Positions 1 through 8,020 of a stretch of 38,212 nt of DNA are shown in pieces. Position 1 is the first letter of the stretch. Each line of letters starts with the position of its first letter. The notes under the pieces were generated by a model that had not been told where the DNA came from, did no database searches, and saw only the letters and a list, made by a program, of their open reading frames with translations. A program made the translations under genes and the position numbers. The DNA comes from Aureimonas sp. AU4 (lineage in GTDB: Bacteria; Pseudomonadota; Alphaproteobacteria; Rhizobiales; Rhizobiaceae): positions 1 to 38,212 of the forward strand of contig NZ_BBWK01000063.1 in NCBI RefSeq assembly GCF_001463765.1, written 5' to 3'.

Positions 1-829
1 GCGCCGGACGGGCGGCCGGTGCCGCCGGCGCGGCCGTGGCCTCGGCCTCGTCCTCCGCCTCGTCGGCGCCGCCGCCGAAGATCGCGGCCAGAAGCGAGCG
101 TCCCCCGCCCGTGCGGCCGCCCGAGCTCGACGCGATCTGCACGTCGTTGGAGCCCTTGCGCTTGGCGTAGGAGGCGAGCGCCGTCTCGTAGCCCGGCAGC
201 GGCTTGCCGTCGGCCGGCAGGTGGATCGTGTTGCCGCGCGGGAAGACGCTGGCGAGCTCGGTGCGGCTCATGCGCGGCCAGTAGCGGCCCTTGCCGGTGT
301 CATAGTGGACGAAGGGCGAGCCCGAGCGCGGATAATAGCCGACGCCGCCGATCTGCATCCGCAGGCCGATGTCACGCAGCTTCTTAAGTGGAACGTCGGG
401 CAGGTACCAGTCGACCGCCTTGCCGCTCATGTGGAGCGAGGTGCCCGCGACGCCCGAGGAGCGCGAACGCAGCATCTTGTTGGTGCTGGGCGAGCGGTAG
501 CCGCCGATGACGTGGATGTAGTCGCGCGATCCGGACTGCCTGTAGGCCTCGTAGAGCAGGTCCAGAAGGTTGGGGTCCATGTTGGTGGGCTTGTTCTCGC
601 GCCAGTCGCGCAGCGCCCAGTTGGCCTTCTTGAGGCCGTCGGGCAGGAACTTGCCGTCCCGCTTGTAGGTGATCTCGGTCTTTTCGCGCAGATGCACGTG
701 GTACAGCTTGAGGGTCCGGGTCTCGGCGGAGGCCGAGGCCACCGCGCTGAACCCCGCCACCAGGCCCGCCAGAAGGATCGCCGCGCGCTTGAAGGCGCGC
801 CGCGACACGCATTCGGTCCGTCCGAGCAT
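1..829 (-). CDS. DUF882 / YcbK-like Tat-exported peptidase (partial, C-terminus outside window)
   Basis: The frame is open to the left edge, so about 276 codons of the N-terminal part are visible. The chosen ATG at 829 is preceded by a GGGGGAT ribosome binding site. Residues 1-36 form an export signal with a twin-arginine motif (SRRAFKR) followed by a hydrophobic stretch and an ASA-like cleavage region; E. coli YcbK is a known Tat substrate. The body contains the peptidase M15/DAcB-like zinc signature HMSGKAVDW (HxxGxAxD) and a downstream FVHYDTG. DUF882 proteins are thought to act in the periplasm on peptidoglycan, but substrate and activity are inferred from the family only. The visible C-terminal part turns into an Ala/Glu/Asp-rich tail. 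It is transcribed away from the following regulator gene's terminus region, with about 190 bp of leader. Confidence 0.85.
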   Translation of the reverse strand, partial: MLGRTECVSRRAFKRAAILLAGLVAGFSAVASASAETRTLKLYHVHLREKTEITYKRDGKFLPDGLKKANWALRDWRENKPTNMDPNLLDLLYEAYRQSGSRDYIHVIGGYRSPSTNKMLRSRSSGVAGTSLHMSGKAVDWYLPDVPLKKLRDIGLRMQIGGVGYYPRSGSPFVHYDTGKGRYWPRMSRTELASVFPRGNTIHLPADGKPLPGYETALASYAKRKGSNDVQIASSSGGRTGGGRSLLAAIFGGGADEAEDEAEATAAPAAPAARPA

Positions 830-1019
830 GCGGTTCCATATCCCCCAGTGCGCCTGGTCCGACGGTTCGTGTCCCCGACGTCGGCCGGCGTAAGGCTCTA
901 TCAAGCGAGCCTAGTCCACAATGACTGCGGCATGAAAATGACACCTGCCGAATTTCTCTCCCACTACACAGGAAAATGGTTAACGGCACGTAAAATCGAA
1001 TGGCGCTGTGTCCGGGCGG

Positions 1020-2384
1020 TCACGCCCTGCCGCTTTCAAGGCCGTAGAGTTCCATTTTTCGGTAGAGCGTGGAGCGTCCGATTCGCAGGCTCCGAGCCGC
1101 CGCCGTCAGGCTTCCCGCGTGGAAGCGCAGGGCGCGGATAATGGCCTCGCGTTCCGTTTCCGCCAGGCTCGGCGGAGGCGCCTTGCCCTCAGGCAAGAGT
1201 TCGGTCGCGCGACCGGGCCGCGGGTCCACCCGGGGCTCCGCGGCGTCCGGTGGACCCAGCCCGAACGCGGCGGGACCCAGAACGTCGCTCTCGGCGAGAA
1301 CGGCCGCACGCAGGACGGCATGGCGAAGCTCGCGGATGTTGCCCGGCCAGTCGAGCCGCGCCAGGCGCCGGGCAGCCTCGGGATCGACGAGGAGCGCCCG
1401 TCCCGGCTCGGCGGCCTCCTCGGCGAAGCGCTGCGCCAGGGCGGGTATCTCGTCGCGCCGCTCGCGCAGCGGCGGCACCGCGATCTCGAACACGGCGAGA
1501 CGCCAGTAGAGATCCTCGCGGAACGCACCGGCGCGCGTCATGGCGGCGAGGTCGCGATGCGTGGCGGCGATGACGCGCACGTCGACGCGGCGCGGGCGGC
1601 GCGCGCCCAACGGGTCGATCTCGCCGTCCTCCAGAACTCGCAGGAGCTTGGCCTGGAGGGCGGGCGCAAGTTCACCGATCTCGTCCAGAAGCAGCGTGCC
1701 GCCGTCGGCCTCCGCGAAGCGCCCGGGATGGCGCTCGTTCGCGCCGGAAAAGGCGCCGCGCTCGTGGCCGAACAGGAGGCTCTCGGCCAGATCCGCCGGC
1801 AGCGCCGCGCAGTTGACCGCCAGAAACGGACGACCGGCCCTTGGTCCCGTCTCCACGATGCGGCGGGCCAGCCATTCCTTGCCGCTGCCGGTCTCGCCCC
1901 GGACGAGGAGCGGCAAGGCCGTTCGCGCCACCTTGTCGGCAAGCCGCAGGGTTTGGCCCATCGGCGTGTCGGGCCCGGTCGCTGGCTCCGGGGTGCCTTG
2001 CGCGGGGGCACGGAGCACGGTCTCCACGGCGCGCGCGAGGCGCTGCGGCGTCACGGGTTTGACGATGAAGTCGCCGGCGCCCGCCCGCATCGCCTCCACC
2101 GCGTGCTCGACGTGGTCGCTCGCGGTCTGCACGATCGCCGGAACGCCGCGTCCGACCAGCGCGGCGAGAACGGCGAGCCCGCTTCCGTCCGGCAGGCCGA
2201 GATCCACGAGCGCGAGGTCGTAGCGCCCGCCCGAGCACAGGCGCAGCGCCTCGGCAACGCTGCCCGCCGCCTCGACCGTCCCCCCGATCGCCGCCAGCTG
2301 CGCCTCGAGAAGACGCGCGGCGACCGGCTCGTCCTCCACCAGGAGCACCCGGAAGCGCTGTTCGGATTCGCAATCGTCCCGCAT
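1020..2384 (-). CDS. Sigma-54-dependent response regulator (NtrC family)
   Basis: A 454-residue protein with the full NtrC-type architecture. Residues 12-125 are a receiver domain with acidic pair E17/D18, phospho-acceptor D61 (LVDLGLPDG) and K109 (IVKP). Residues 140-360 are an AAA+ ATPase domain: Walker A GETGSGKE (163-170), Walker B LLLDEI (231-236), and FREDLYWRL in the arginine-finger region (288-296). The sigma-54 contact loop reads GAFSGA (210-215) instead of canonical GAFTGA, a conservative Thr-to-Ser change. Residues 410-450 form a Fis-type helix-turn-helix (GSLTAAARSLRIGRSTLYRK). The protein should activate RpoN promoters when phosphorylated. No sensor kinase gene is adjacent, so it is an orphan regulator here, and its target cannot be read from context. 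It diverges from pepF across 77 bp; no good Shine-Dalgarno sequence is visible before the ATG. Confidence 0.9.
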   Translation of the reverse strand: MRDDCESEQRFRVLLVEDEPVAARLLEAQLAAIGGTVEAAGSVAEALRLCSGGRYDLALVDLGLPDGSGLAVLAALVGRGVPAIVQTASDHVEHAVEAMRAGAGDFIVKPVTPQRLARAVETVLRAPAQGTPEPATGPDTPMGQTLRLADKVARTALPLLVRGETGSGKEWLARRIVETGPRAGRPFLAVNCAALPADLAESLLFGHERGAFSGANERHPGRFAEADGGTLLLDEIGELAPALQAKLLRVLEDGEIDPLGARRPRRVDVRVIAATHRDLAAMTRAGAFREDLYWRLAVFEIAVPPLRERRDEIPALAQRFAEEAAEPGRALLVDPEAARRLARLDWPGNIRELRHAVLRAAVLAESDVLGPAAFGLGPPDAAEPRVDPRPGRATELLPEGKAPPPSLAETEREAIIRALRFHAGSLTAAARSLRIGRSTLYRKMELYGLESGRA

Positions 2385-2461
2385 CCGGCCAATATGTCGG
2401 TCGGGGGTGAAGACTTCGCTTCGCCATTCCCTCGCAATTTCAGCCGACGAGACCCGATCCC

Positions 2462-4276
2462 ATGCCCGACGCCGCCACGCCCTCCCCCGCCGCGCACATC
2501 GAGGGCAACGAGCGCTTGCCGGAATGGAACCTCTCCGATCTCTACGCCGGGATCGACGCGCCGGAGATCGACCGCGACATCGCGGAAGGGGCGCGGCGCG
2601 CGAACGAATTCCAGTCCCGCTGGCGCGGACGCCTCGAGGAGGCGGTGGCCGGCAACGCGCTCGGCGAGGCGATCGCCGAGTTCGAGCGGATCGAGGACCT
2701 GCTCGGACGCCTCGTCTCCTATGCCGGCCTCGCCTATGCCGGCGACACGGCCGATCCGCGCATCGCCAAGTTCTACGGCGACATCCAGGCGAGCGTCACC
2801 GAGATCTCCTCGCGCCTTCTGTTCTTCGCGCTGGAGCTGAACCGGATCGAGGACGCCGCGATCGATGCGGCGATGGAGCGCGATGCGCTGCTCGCGCACT
2901 ACCGTCCCTGGATCGTGGACCTGCGCCAGGACAAGCCCTACCAGCTGGAGGAGCGCGTCGAGGAACTGTTCCACGAGAAGTCGGTGACCGGGCACGGCGC
3001 CTGGAACCGCCTCTTCGACGAGACCATGACCGCGCTGCGCTTCGAGGTCGACGGCGAGACCCTGGCCCTCGAGGAGGCGCTGAATCTCCTGCAGGACCCC
3101 GACCGAGAGAAGCGCCGCAAGGCGTCGGAAAGCCTGTCGAGCGTCTTTGCGGCCAACGGGCGCACCTTCTCCCTGATCACCAACACGCTTGCCAAGGACA
3201 AGGAAATCTCGGACCGCTGGCGCGGGTTTGAGGACGTCGCCGATTCGCGCCACCTCGCCAACCGCGTCGAACGCGAGGTGGTGGACGCGCTGGCTGCCGC
3301 CGTCTCCGAGAGCTACGGCTCGATCTCGCACCGCTACTACGCACTGAAGGCGCGCTGGCTCGGCCTCGATCGCCTTGAGTTCTTCGACCGCAACGCCCCG
3401 CTGCCGGGCGCCTCGCGCCGCACGATCCCCTGGAGCGAGGCGCAGGACACGGTTCTCTCGGCCTATCGCGGCTTCTCGCCCGAGATGGAGGAGATCGCGC
3501 GCCGCTTCTTCGACCGTCGCTGGATCGACGCCGCGATCCGGCCGGGCAAGGCGCCCGGGGCTTTCTCGCACCCGACCGTTCCCTCCGCGCACCCCTATGT
3601 GCTGGTGAACTACCTCGGCAAGCCGCGCGACGTGATGACGCTCGCCCACGAGCTCGGCCACGGCGTGCACCAGGTCCTGGCGGGCGCGCAGGGGCCGCTC
3701 ATGTCGCAGACGCCGCTGACGCTCGCCGAAACGGCCTCGGTCTTCGGCGAGATGCTGACCTTCCGCTCGTTGCTGGCGGGAGCCCCCGACGACGCCGAGC
3801 GGCGCACGCTTCTGGCCTCCAAGGTCGAGGACATGATCAACACGGTGATCCGCCAGATCGCCTTCTATCTGTTCGAGCGGGAGGTCCACCTGGAGCGCCG
3901 GCGCGGCGAGCTGACGGTGGACCGCATCGGCGAGATCTGGCGCGACGTCCAGGGCCGCTCTCTCGGGCCCGCCGTTCATCTCGGGCCGGGCTACGAGGCG
4001 TGGTGGAGCTACGTGCCCCACTTCATCCACTCCCCCTTCTACGTCTACGCCTATGCGTTCGGCGACTGTCTCGTGAACTCGCTCTACGCGGTCTACCAGA
4101 ACGCGGAAGCCGGCTTCCAGGAGAAGTACTTCGCGATGCTGCGCGCGGGCGGCACGAAGCACCACACCGAGCTTCTCGCCCCCTTCGGCCTGAACGCCGC
4201 CGATCCCGCCTTCTGGGCCCAGGGGCTCGCCGTGATCTCGGGCTTCATCGACGAGCTCGAGCGGATGGACGGCTAG
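2462..4276 (+). CDS. pepF: M3 family oligoendopeptidase F
   Basis: A 604-residue zinc metallopeptidase of the M3 family (PepF clade), which cleaves short peptides in the cytoplasm. The metal-binding HELGH motif is at residues 396-400, with the third ligand most likely E423 in LTLAETASVFGE, as in thimet-type peptidases. The N-terminal 380 residues form the helical lid typical of the family (PEWNLSDLYAG at the start is characteristic). The C-terminal YVPHFIHSPFYVYAYAFG segment carries the His/Tyr residues that stabilise the transition state in M3 enzymes. Length is normal. The start ATG at 2462 gives the conserved N-terminus. It is a single-gene unit whose stop codon overlaps that of the convergent Rsm22-like gene. 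Confidence 0.93.
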   Translation: MPDAATPSPAAHIEGNERLPEWNLSDLYAGIDAPEIDRDIAEGARRANEFQSRWRGRLEEAVAGNALGEAIAEFERIEDLLGRLVSYAGLAYAGDTADPRIAKFYGDIQASVTEISSRLLFFALELNRIEDAAIDAAMERDALLAHYRPWIVDLRQDKPYQLEERVEELFHEKSVTGHGAWNRLFDETMTALRFEVDGETLALEEALNLLQDPDREKRRKASESLSSVFAANGRTFSLITNTLAKDKEISDRWRGFEDVADSRHLANRVEREVVDALAAAVSESYGSISHRYYALKARWLGLDRLEFFDRNAPLPGASRRTIPWSEAQDTVLSAYRGFSPEMEEIARRFFDRRWIDAAIRPGKAPGAFSHPTVPSAHPYVLVNYLGKPRDVMTLAHELGHGVHQVLAGAQGPLMSQTPLTLAETASVFGEMLTFRSLLAGAPDDAERRTLLASKVEDMINTVIRQIAFYLFEREVHLERRRGELTVDRIGEIWRDVQGRSLGPAVHLGPGYEAWWSYVPHFIHSPFYVYAYAFGDCLVNSLYAVYQNAEAGFQEKYFAMLRAGGTKHHTELLAPFGLNAADPAFWAQGLAVISGFIDELERMDG

Positions 4277-5232
4277 AAGCCGTCTCCCCACTCGACGCGG
4301 CGGGCGCGGCGGAAGCGCTCGCCCTCGCGCCGGGTGACGAGCGCCTCGCCCGCGCTCCCGTCCGGCCGGCAGAGCTTGAGCTGCACCTTGCCCGAGCCGC
4401 CGCGCGGCGGCGCCAGCACGCGGGAAACCCGGCCTGACGGCGCCTCGCGCACCAGCGCGACGTAGCTGAACTTCTCGTCCTCGAAGGGCACCTCCGCGCC
4501 CTTCGTGCGCAGGTGGATGCGCGAGCGCGCGACGCGCCGGGCGAAGTGGCACCAGTCCGGCTCCCGGATCGGGCAGGCCGCCTCGTGGGGGCAAGGGGCG
4601 GCGACACGGGCCCCCTGCGCGAGCAGCCGGTCGCGGACAGCGAGGACGCGCCGCCAGCCGGCGGGCGTTCCCGGCTCCACCACGAGCATGACGCGGCGGG
4701 TTCGCGACCAGAGCGCCTCGCAGAGCGGTCCGATGCGCGAGGGCGGCAGCTCGTCGAGGACGTAGCTCACCGTCACGAGATCGGCCGGCTCGCCCGTCGG
4801 ATCGGCCAGGAGGTCGGCGGCCCGCCAGGTCGGCCGGAACGCGAAGGCCTCCTCGGCCAGCCGCTCGCCGACCGCGCGGATCGCCGGGCTCGCCTCGAGA
4901 AGCTCGGCCGCCTCCAGCGTCGAGAACACCTCCGCGGCGGCCCATAGCGCGGTGCCGGGCCCCGCCCCGGCGTCGAGAAGGCTCGCGGGGGCGAGGTCCG
5001 GCATGGCCTGCGCCAGAGTCTGGAGCGCGGCGTGGACGGCCGCGAAGGTCGCCGGCAGGCGCGCCGCGACATAGGCCGCCGCCGCCCGCTCGTCGTTGAG
5101 GTGAAGGGCGCCGTCGCGCGTTTCGGCCCGGTAGCGCCGCGTCAGGCGGCCGGAGGCCTCGGCGAGCTGCGCGATCGGCCGGCCGACGAGAAGCGCGTCG
5201 ACGCGCGCGCGCAAGGTATCGGGCAGTTCCAT
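4273..5232 (-). CDS. Rsm22-family small ribosomal subunit methyltransferase-like protein
   Basis: A 319-residue protein starting at MELPDTLRARV; the open frame extends further upstream, but the ATG at 5232 gives the family N-terminus. It has an S-adenosylmethionine-binding Rossmann segment (SLLDAGAGPGTALWAA) and the post-motif VSYVLDELP. A cysteine cluster C-x5-C-x7-C (CPHEAACPIREPDWC) is followed 60 residues later by a fourth Cys in QLKLC, close to the stop. This spacing resembles the iron-sulfur ligands reported for mitochondrial Rsm22/METTL17, which binds assembling small ribosomal subunits. Rsm22 proteins are annotated as rRNA methyltransferases, but in mitochondria the role is mainly assembly, so the enzymatic activity here is uncertain. 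It converges with pepF, the two stop codons sharing the tetranucleotide CTAG. Confidence 0.85.
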   Translation of the reverse strand: MELPDTLRARVDALLVGRPIAQLAEASGRLTRRYRAETRDGALHLNDERAAAAYVAARLPATFAAVHAALQTLAQAMPDLAPASLLDAGAGPGTALWAAAEVFSTLEAAELLEASPAIRAVGERLAEEAFAFRPTWRAADLLADPTGEPADLVTVSYVLDELPPSRIGPLCEALWSRTRRVMLVVEPGTPAGWRRVLAVRDRLLAQGARVAAPCPHEAACPIREPDWCHFARRVARSRIHLRTKGAEVPFEDEKFSYVALVREAPSGRVSRVLAPPRGGSGKVQLKLCRPDGSAGEALVTRREGERFRRARRVEWGDGF

Positions 5233-5396
5233 CGTCGCCTTTCCGGTCCCTCTGCCGGGCCGCGATAACGCCTTGCCCGGCTGCCATGCAAACGCCGCCC
5301 CTTTTCTTTGACAGCGATCTCCTCTAGCCCACCCGCGAACACCGGGCGCGGCATTCCGGCCGCGCGACGCCCTTCGAGACACGAGGACGCTTCTTC

Positions 5397-6842
5397 ATGG
5401 CGAACGAGAACCATCCGATCCATGCGACGATCACCGGCCCGATCGTGATGATCGGCTTCGGCTCCATCGGTCGCGGCACGCTGCCGCTGATCGAGCGCCA
5501 CTTCCAGTACGACAAGAACCGCTTCACCGTGATCGACCCGAAGGATCACGACCGGCACCTCCTGGACGAGCGCGGCATCCGCTTCCGCCAGGAGGCCGTG
5601 ACGCGCCAGAACTACCGCGAGCTTCTCACGCCCCTTCTCACCGAGGGCGAGGGCCAGGGCTTCTGCGTCAATCTCTCGGTCGACACCGGCTCGCTCGATC
5701 TCATGAAGCTCTGCCGCGAACTCGGCGTCCTCTACATCGACACGGTGGTGGAGCCCTGGCTCGGCTTCTACTTCGACGAGAAGCTCGAGAACGCCGACCG
5801 CACGAACTACGCGCTGCGCGAGACCGTGCGCAAGGAGAAGCGCAAGAACCCCGGCGGCACGACCGCCGTGTCCACCTGCGGCGCAAACCCGGGCATGGTC
5901 TCGTGGTTCGTCAAGCAGGCGCTCGTCAACGTGGCGCGCGACACCAACCTCGAGTTCGACGAGCCCGCCTTCGACGACCGCGAGGGCTGGGCGAAGCTCA
6001 TGAAGAAGGTGGGCGTCAAGGGCATCCACATCGCCGAGCGCGACACGCAGGTGGCGGCCAGCCCCAAGCCGCGCGACGTGTTCTGGAACACGTGGTCGGT
6101 CGAGGGCTTCCTGTCGGAGGGCATGCAGCCGGCCGAGCTCGGCTGGGGCACGCACGAGAAGTGGATGCCCAAGAACGCCCGCGACCACAAGAAGGGCTGC
6201 CAGGCGGCGATCTACCTCGAGCAGCCGGGCGCCAACACGCGGGTGCGCTCCTGGTGCCCGACCCCCGGCGCCCAATACGGCTTCCTCGTCACGCACAACG
6301 AGAGCATCTCGATCGCGGACTACTTCACCCACCGCAACAAGGAGGGCGAGGTCACCTTCCGCCCGACCTGCCACTACGCCTACCATCCCTGCAACGACGC
6401 GGTTCTGTCGCTGCACGAGCTGTTCGGCGCGGCGGGCCGCATCCAGCCCGAGCACCACGTCCTCGACGAGAACGAGCTGGTCGAGGGCATCGACGAGCTG
6501 GGCGTCCTTCTCTACGGCCACGACAAGAACGCCTACTGGTACGGCTCGCAGCTGAGCCTCGAGGAGACGCGCCGCATCGCGCCCTACCAGAACGCCACCG
6601 GCCTGCAGGTCACCTCGGCAGTGCTGGCGGGCATGGTCTGGGCGCTGGAGAACCCGGAGGCCGGCATCGTCGAGGCCGACGAGATGGACTACCGGCGCTG
6701 CCTGGAAGTGCAGCTGCCCTATCTCGGTCCGGTCAAGGGCTACTACACCGACTGGACGCCACTCACCGACCGCCCCGGCCTCTTCCCGGAGGACCTGGAC
6801 GAGAAGGACCCCTGGCAGTTCCGCAACATCCTCGTGCGCTGA
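5397..6842 (+). CDS. hss: Homospermidine synthase
   Basis: A 481-residue NAD-dependent enzyme that makes sym-homospermidine from putrescine (EC 2.5.1.44), the signature polyamine of many Hyphomicrobiales. The N-terminal dinucleotide fold is visible as PIVMIGFGSIGRGTLPLI (residues 15-32). Strongly conserved family blocks follow: IDTVVEPWLGFY, STCGANPGMVSWFVKQAL, WCPTPGAQYGFLVTHNE and TCHYAYHPCNDAVLS. Length matches the bacterial family. A TTGACA box lies at 5308-5313 in the 164-bp leader, but no clear -10 is seen; GAGGAC precedes the ATG as ribosome binding site. The gene is monocistronic, closed by a strong intrinsic terminator 45 bp downstream. Codon usage is typical of the window and strongly GC-ending, as expected for a well expressed core gene. 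Confidence 0.96.
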   Translation: MANENHPIHATITGPIVMIGFGSIGRGTLPLIERHFQYDKNRFTVIDPKDHDRHLLDERGIRFRQEAVTRQNYRELLTPLLTEGEGQGFCVNLSVDTGSLDLMKLCRELGVLYIDTVVEPWLGFYFDEKLENADRTNYALRETVRKEKRKNPGGTTAVSTCGANPGMVSWFVKQALVNVARDTNLEFDEPAFDDREGWAKLMKKVGVKGIHIAERDTQVAASPKPRDVFWNTWSVEGFLSEGMQPAELGWGTHEKWMPKNARDHKKGCQAAIYLEQPGANTRVRSWCPTPGAQYGFLVTHNESISIADYFTHRNKEGEVTFRPTCHYAYHPCNDAVLSLHELFGAAGRIQPEHHVLDENELVEGIDELGVLLYGHDKNAYWYGSQLSLEETRRIAPYQNATGLQVTSAVLAGMVWALENPEAGIVEADEMDYRRCLEVQLPYLGPVKGYYTDWTPLTDRPGLFPEDLDEKDPWQFRNILVR

Positions 6843-6886
6843 CCCGCACAGCGCGCTTGACGAAGAAATTCGTTCGTAGGACCAAT

Positions 6887-6915
6887 AAAAAGCCGCGCCC
6901 GGGCGCGGCTTTTTT
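6887..6915 (+). terminator. Rho-independent terminator of hss
   Basis: A perfect GC-rich palindrome, agccgcgccc (6891-6900) against gggcgcggct (6901-6910), is flanked by AAAA on the left and a run of six T on the right. The T tract follows the hairpin in the direction of hss transcription, and the A tract would also allow termination in the opposite direction. Confidence 0.93.
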
Positions 6916-6992
6916 GCTGCCCACTGGCAATACGGTGTGCCTGCACTACCATTCGGTCCCAAGCGTTTGACGCTGAAGGGAGTTTTGGGTTC

Positions 6993-7448
6993 ATGGGCGA
7001 GTTCTCGACGGATGCCCAGCGCAAACGCTCCGTGATCAAGGAGATCATGGACGCGATCATGTCCGGTTCCTCGGGCTCGATCGCGCGCCACCTCGCCCCC
7101 GGTGCCATCTTCTCCAACAAGAGCAACGCCGGCATCATCGACGCGCCCTGGTTCAGCCGCATGGAGGGCGAGTACCGCCTGCAGGGCGAGGAGGAGGCCA
7201 AGTCCTTCCTCAACGAGCTCCTGCGGCGCGCCACCTACATCAGCTACAAGCCGCGCGGCACCTTGATCGAGGACGACGAGGCGGCTAGCCGATGCGACTG
7301 GACGCGCCAGGACGAGAGCAACGGCTCGCTCGTCACCGGCACCACGATGTACTGGTTCGGCTTCACCTCAGACGGGCGCATCCGCTCCATCGAGTCGATC
7401 GCCTCGATCCATTCCGTGATCCCGGCCCGGCGCTCGGACGCCGCCTGA
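6993..7448 (+). CDS. SnoaL/NTF2-like domain protein, function unknown
   Basis: A 151-residue soluble protein with no signal peptide. Its layout (a helical N-terminus, HLAPGAIFSNKS, a central region with IDAPWFSRMEGEYRLQG, and a final strand GRIRSIESIASI) resembles the SnoaL/NTF2-like cone fold, in which a small domain binds a ligand or catalyses simple isomerisation or hydrolysis chemistry. I do not recognise a specific family. A good ribosome binding site (GAAGGGAG) precedes the ATG. The gene lies alone between the hss terminator and the lipoprotein gene, so context gives no clue to its role. The fold assignment is an inference from pattern, not from a named motif. Confidence 0.7.
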   Translation: MGEFSTDAQRKRSVIKEIMDAIMSGSSGSIARHLAPGAIFSNKSNAGIIDAPWFSRMEGEYRLQGEEEAKSFLNELLRRATYISYKPRGTLIEDDEAASRCDWTRQDESNGSLVTGTTMYWFGFTSDGRIRSIESIASIHSVIPARRSDAA

Positions 7449-7538
7449 CCTGTGGATCGCCGCGACGGGCGCTGGCGCGGCCTTTACGCTTCGTTAAGAT
7501 TTGAGCGACCGATTCTCCCGCCCGGACCCGAGATTTCC

Positions 7539-7907
7539 ATGCGTCACCCGATCTTCGCGCTCAGCGCCCTCGCCCTTCTTCTCGCCGGCTGCCAGTCGGC
7601 GCCCACCGCCCGCGTTGCGGTCGCGCCCAAGCCCGCCGGCTTCGAGGGCAGCTGGCGCTCGGTCGGGGGCCCCGTCGCCTATACCGCGACCTTTGCCGGC
7701 GGGCGCTTCACCTCGCGCGAGTCGGCCACCGGCGCGGTGCTCGCGGAGGGCAACTACACCAAGACCGGCACGGCCCAGGCCGCGATCATCTACCGCTCGG
7801 CCGCGCGCGGCGAGCAGACCTCGGTGAACTGCAACCAGATGTCGGCCGACCGCCTCGCCTGCGTCAATTCGGCCGGCGCCCGCTTCGAGCTGTCGCGCGG
7901 CGCCTGA
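7539..7907 (+). CDS. Small outer membrane lipoprotein, Omp10-like
   Basis: A 122-residue protein beginning at the ATG at 7539 (MRHPIFALSALALLLAGCQ). The lipobox LAGC places the lipidated cysteine at residue 18, with Q at +2, which favours sorting to the outer membrane. The mature part matches the pattern of Brucella Omp10 recalled from memory: GFEGSW near the start, a GGRFTSRE strand, LAEGNY, IYRSAARGE, two cysteines in VNCNQ and LACVNS, and the C-terminal GARFELSRG. The two Cys probably form a disulfide. Omp10 is a minor lipoprotein of unknown exact function in the Brucella envelope. A GTG 87 nt upstream would extend the frame, but it would bury the signal peptide and is rejected as start. 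Confidence 0.85.
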   Translation: MRHPIFALSALALLLAGCQSAPTARVAVAPKPAGFEGSWRSVGGPVAYTATFAGGRFTSRESATGAVLAEGNYTKTGTAQAAIIYRSAARGEQTSVNCNQMSADRLACVNSAGARFELSRGA

Positions 7908-8020
7908 GGGCATTCGGCCACCCGGTCGCATGGCTCGGGGCCGCTTTCCTCCTATATGTCGCTCCGCCCGCGCGGCGTAACGCGCGGGACCTGTCCGCGA
8001 CCCGAGGATGAAGCCGCCGC

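Noticed and set aside
2051..5287. A 1078-codon minus-strand frame across pepF
   Set aside because: Antisense shadow of pepF and out of frame with both flanking genes; common in 68% GC DNA.
5233..5396. Polyamine-responsive leader (speF-like) before homospermidine synthase
   Set aside because: No recognisable structured RNA or uORF pattern; only a TTGACA box could be seen.
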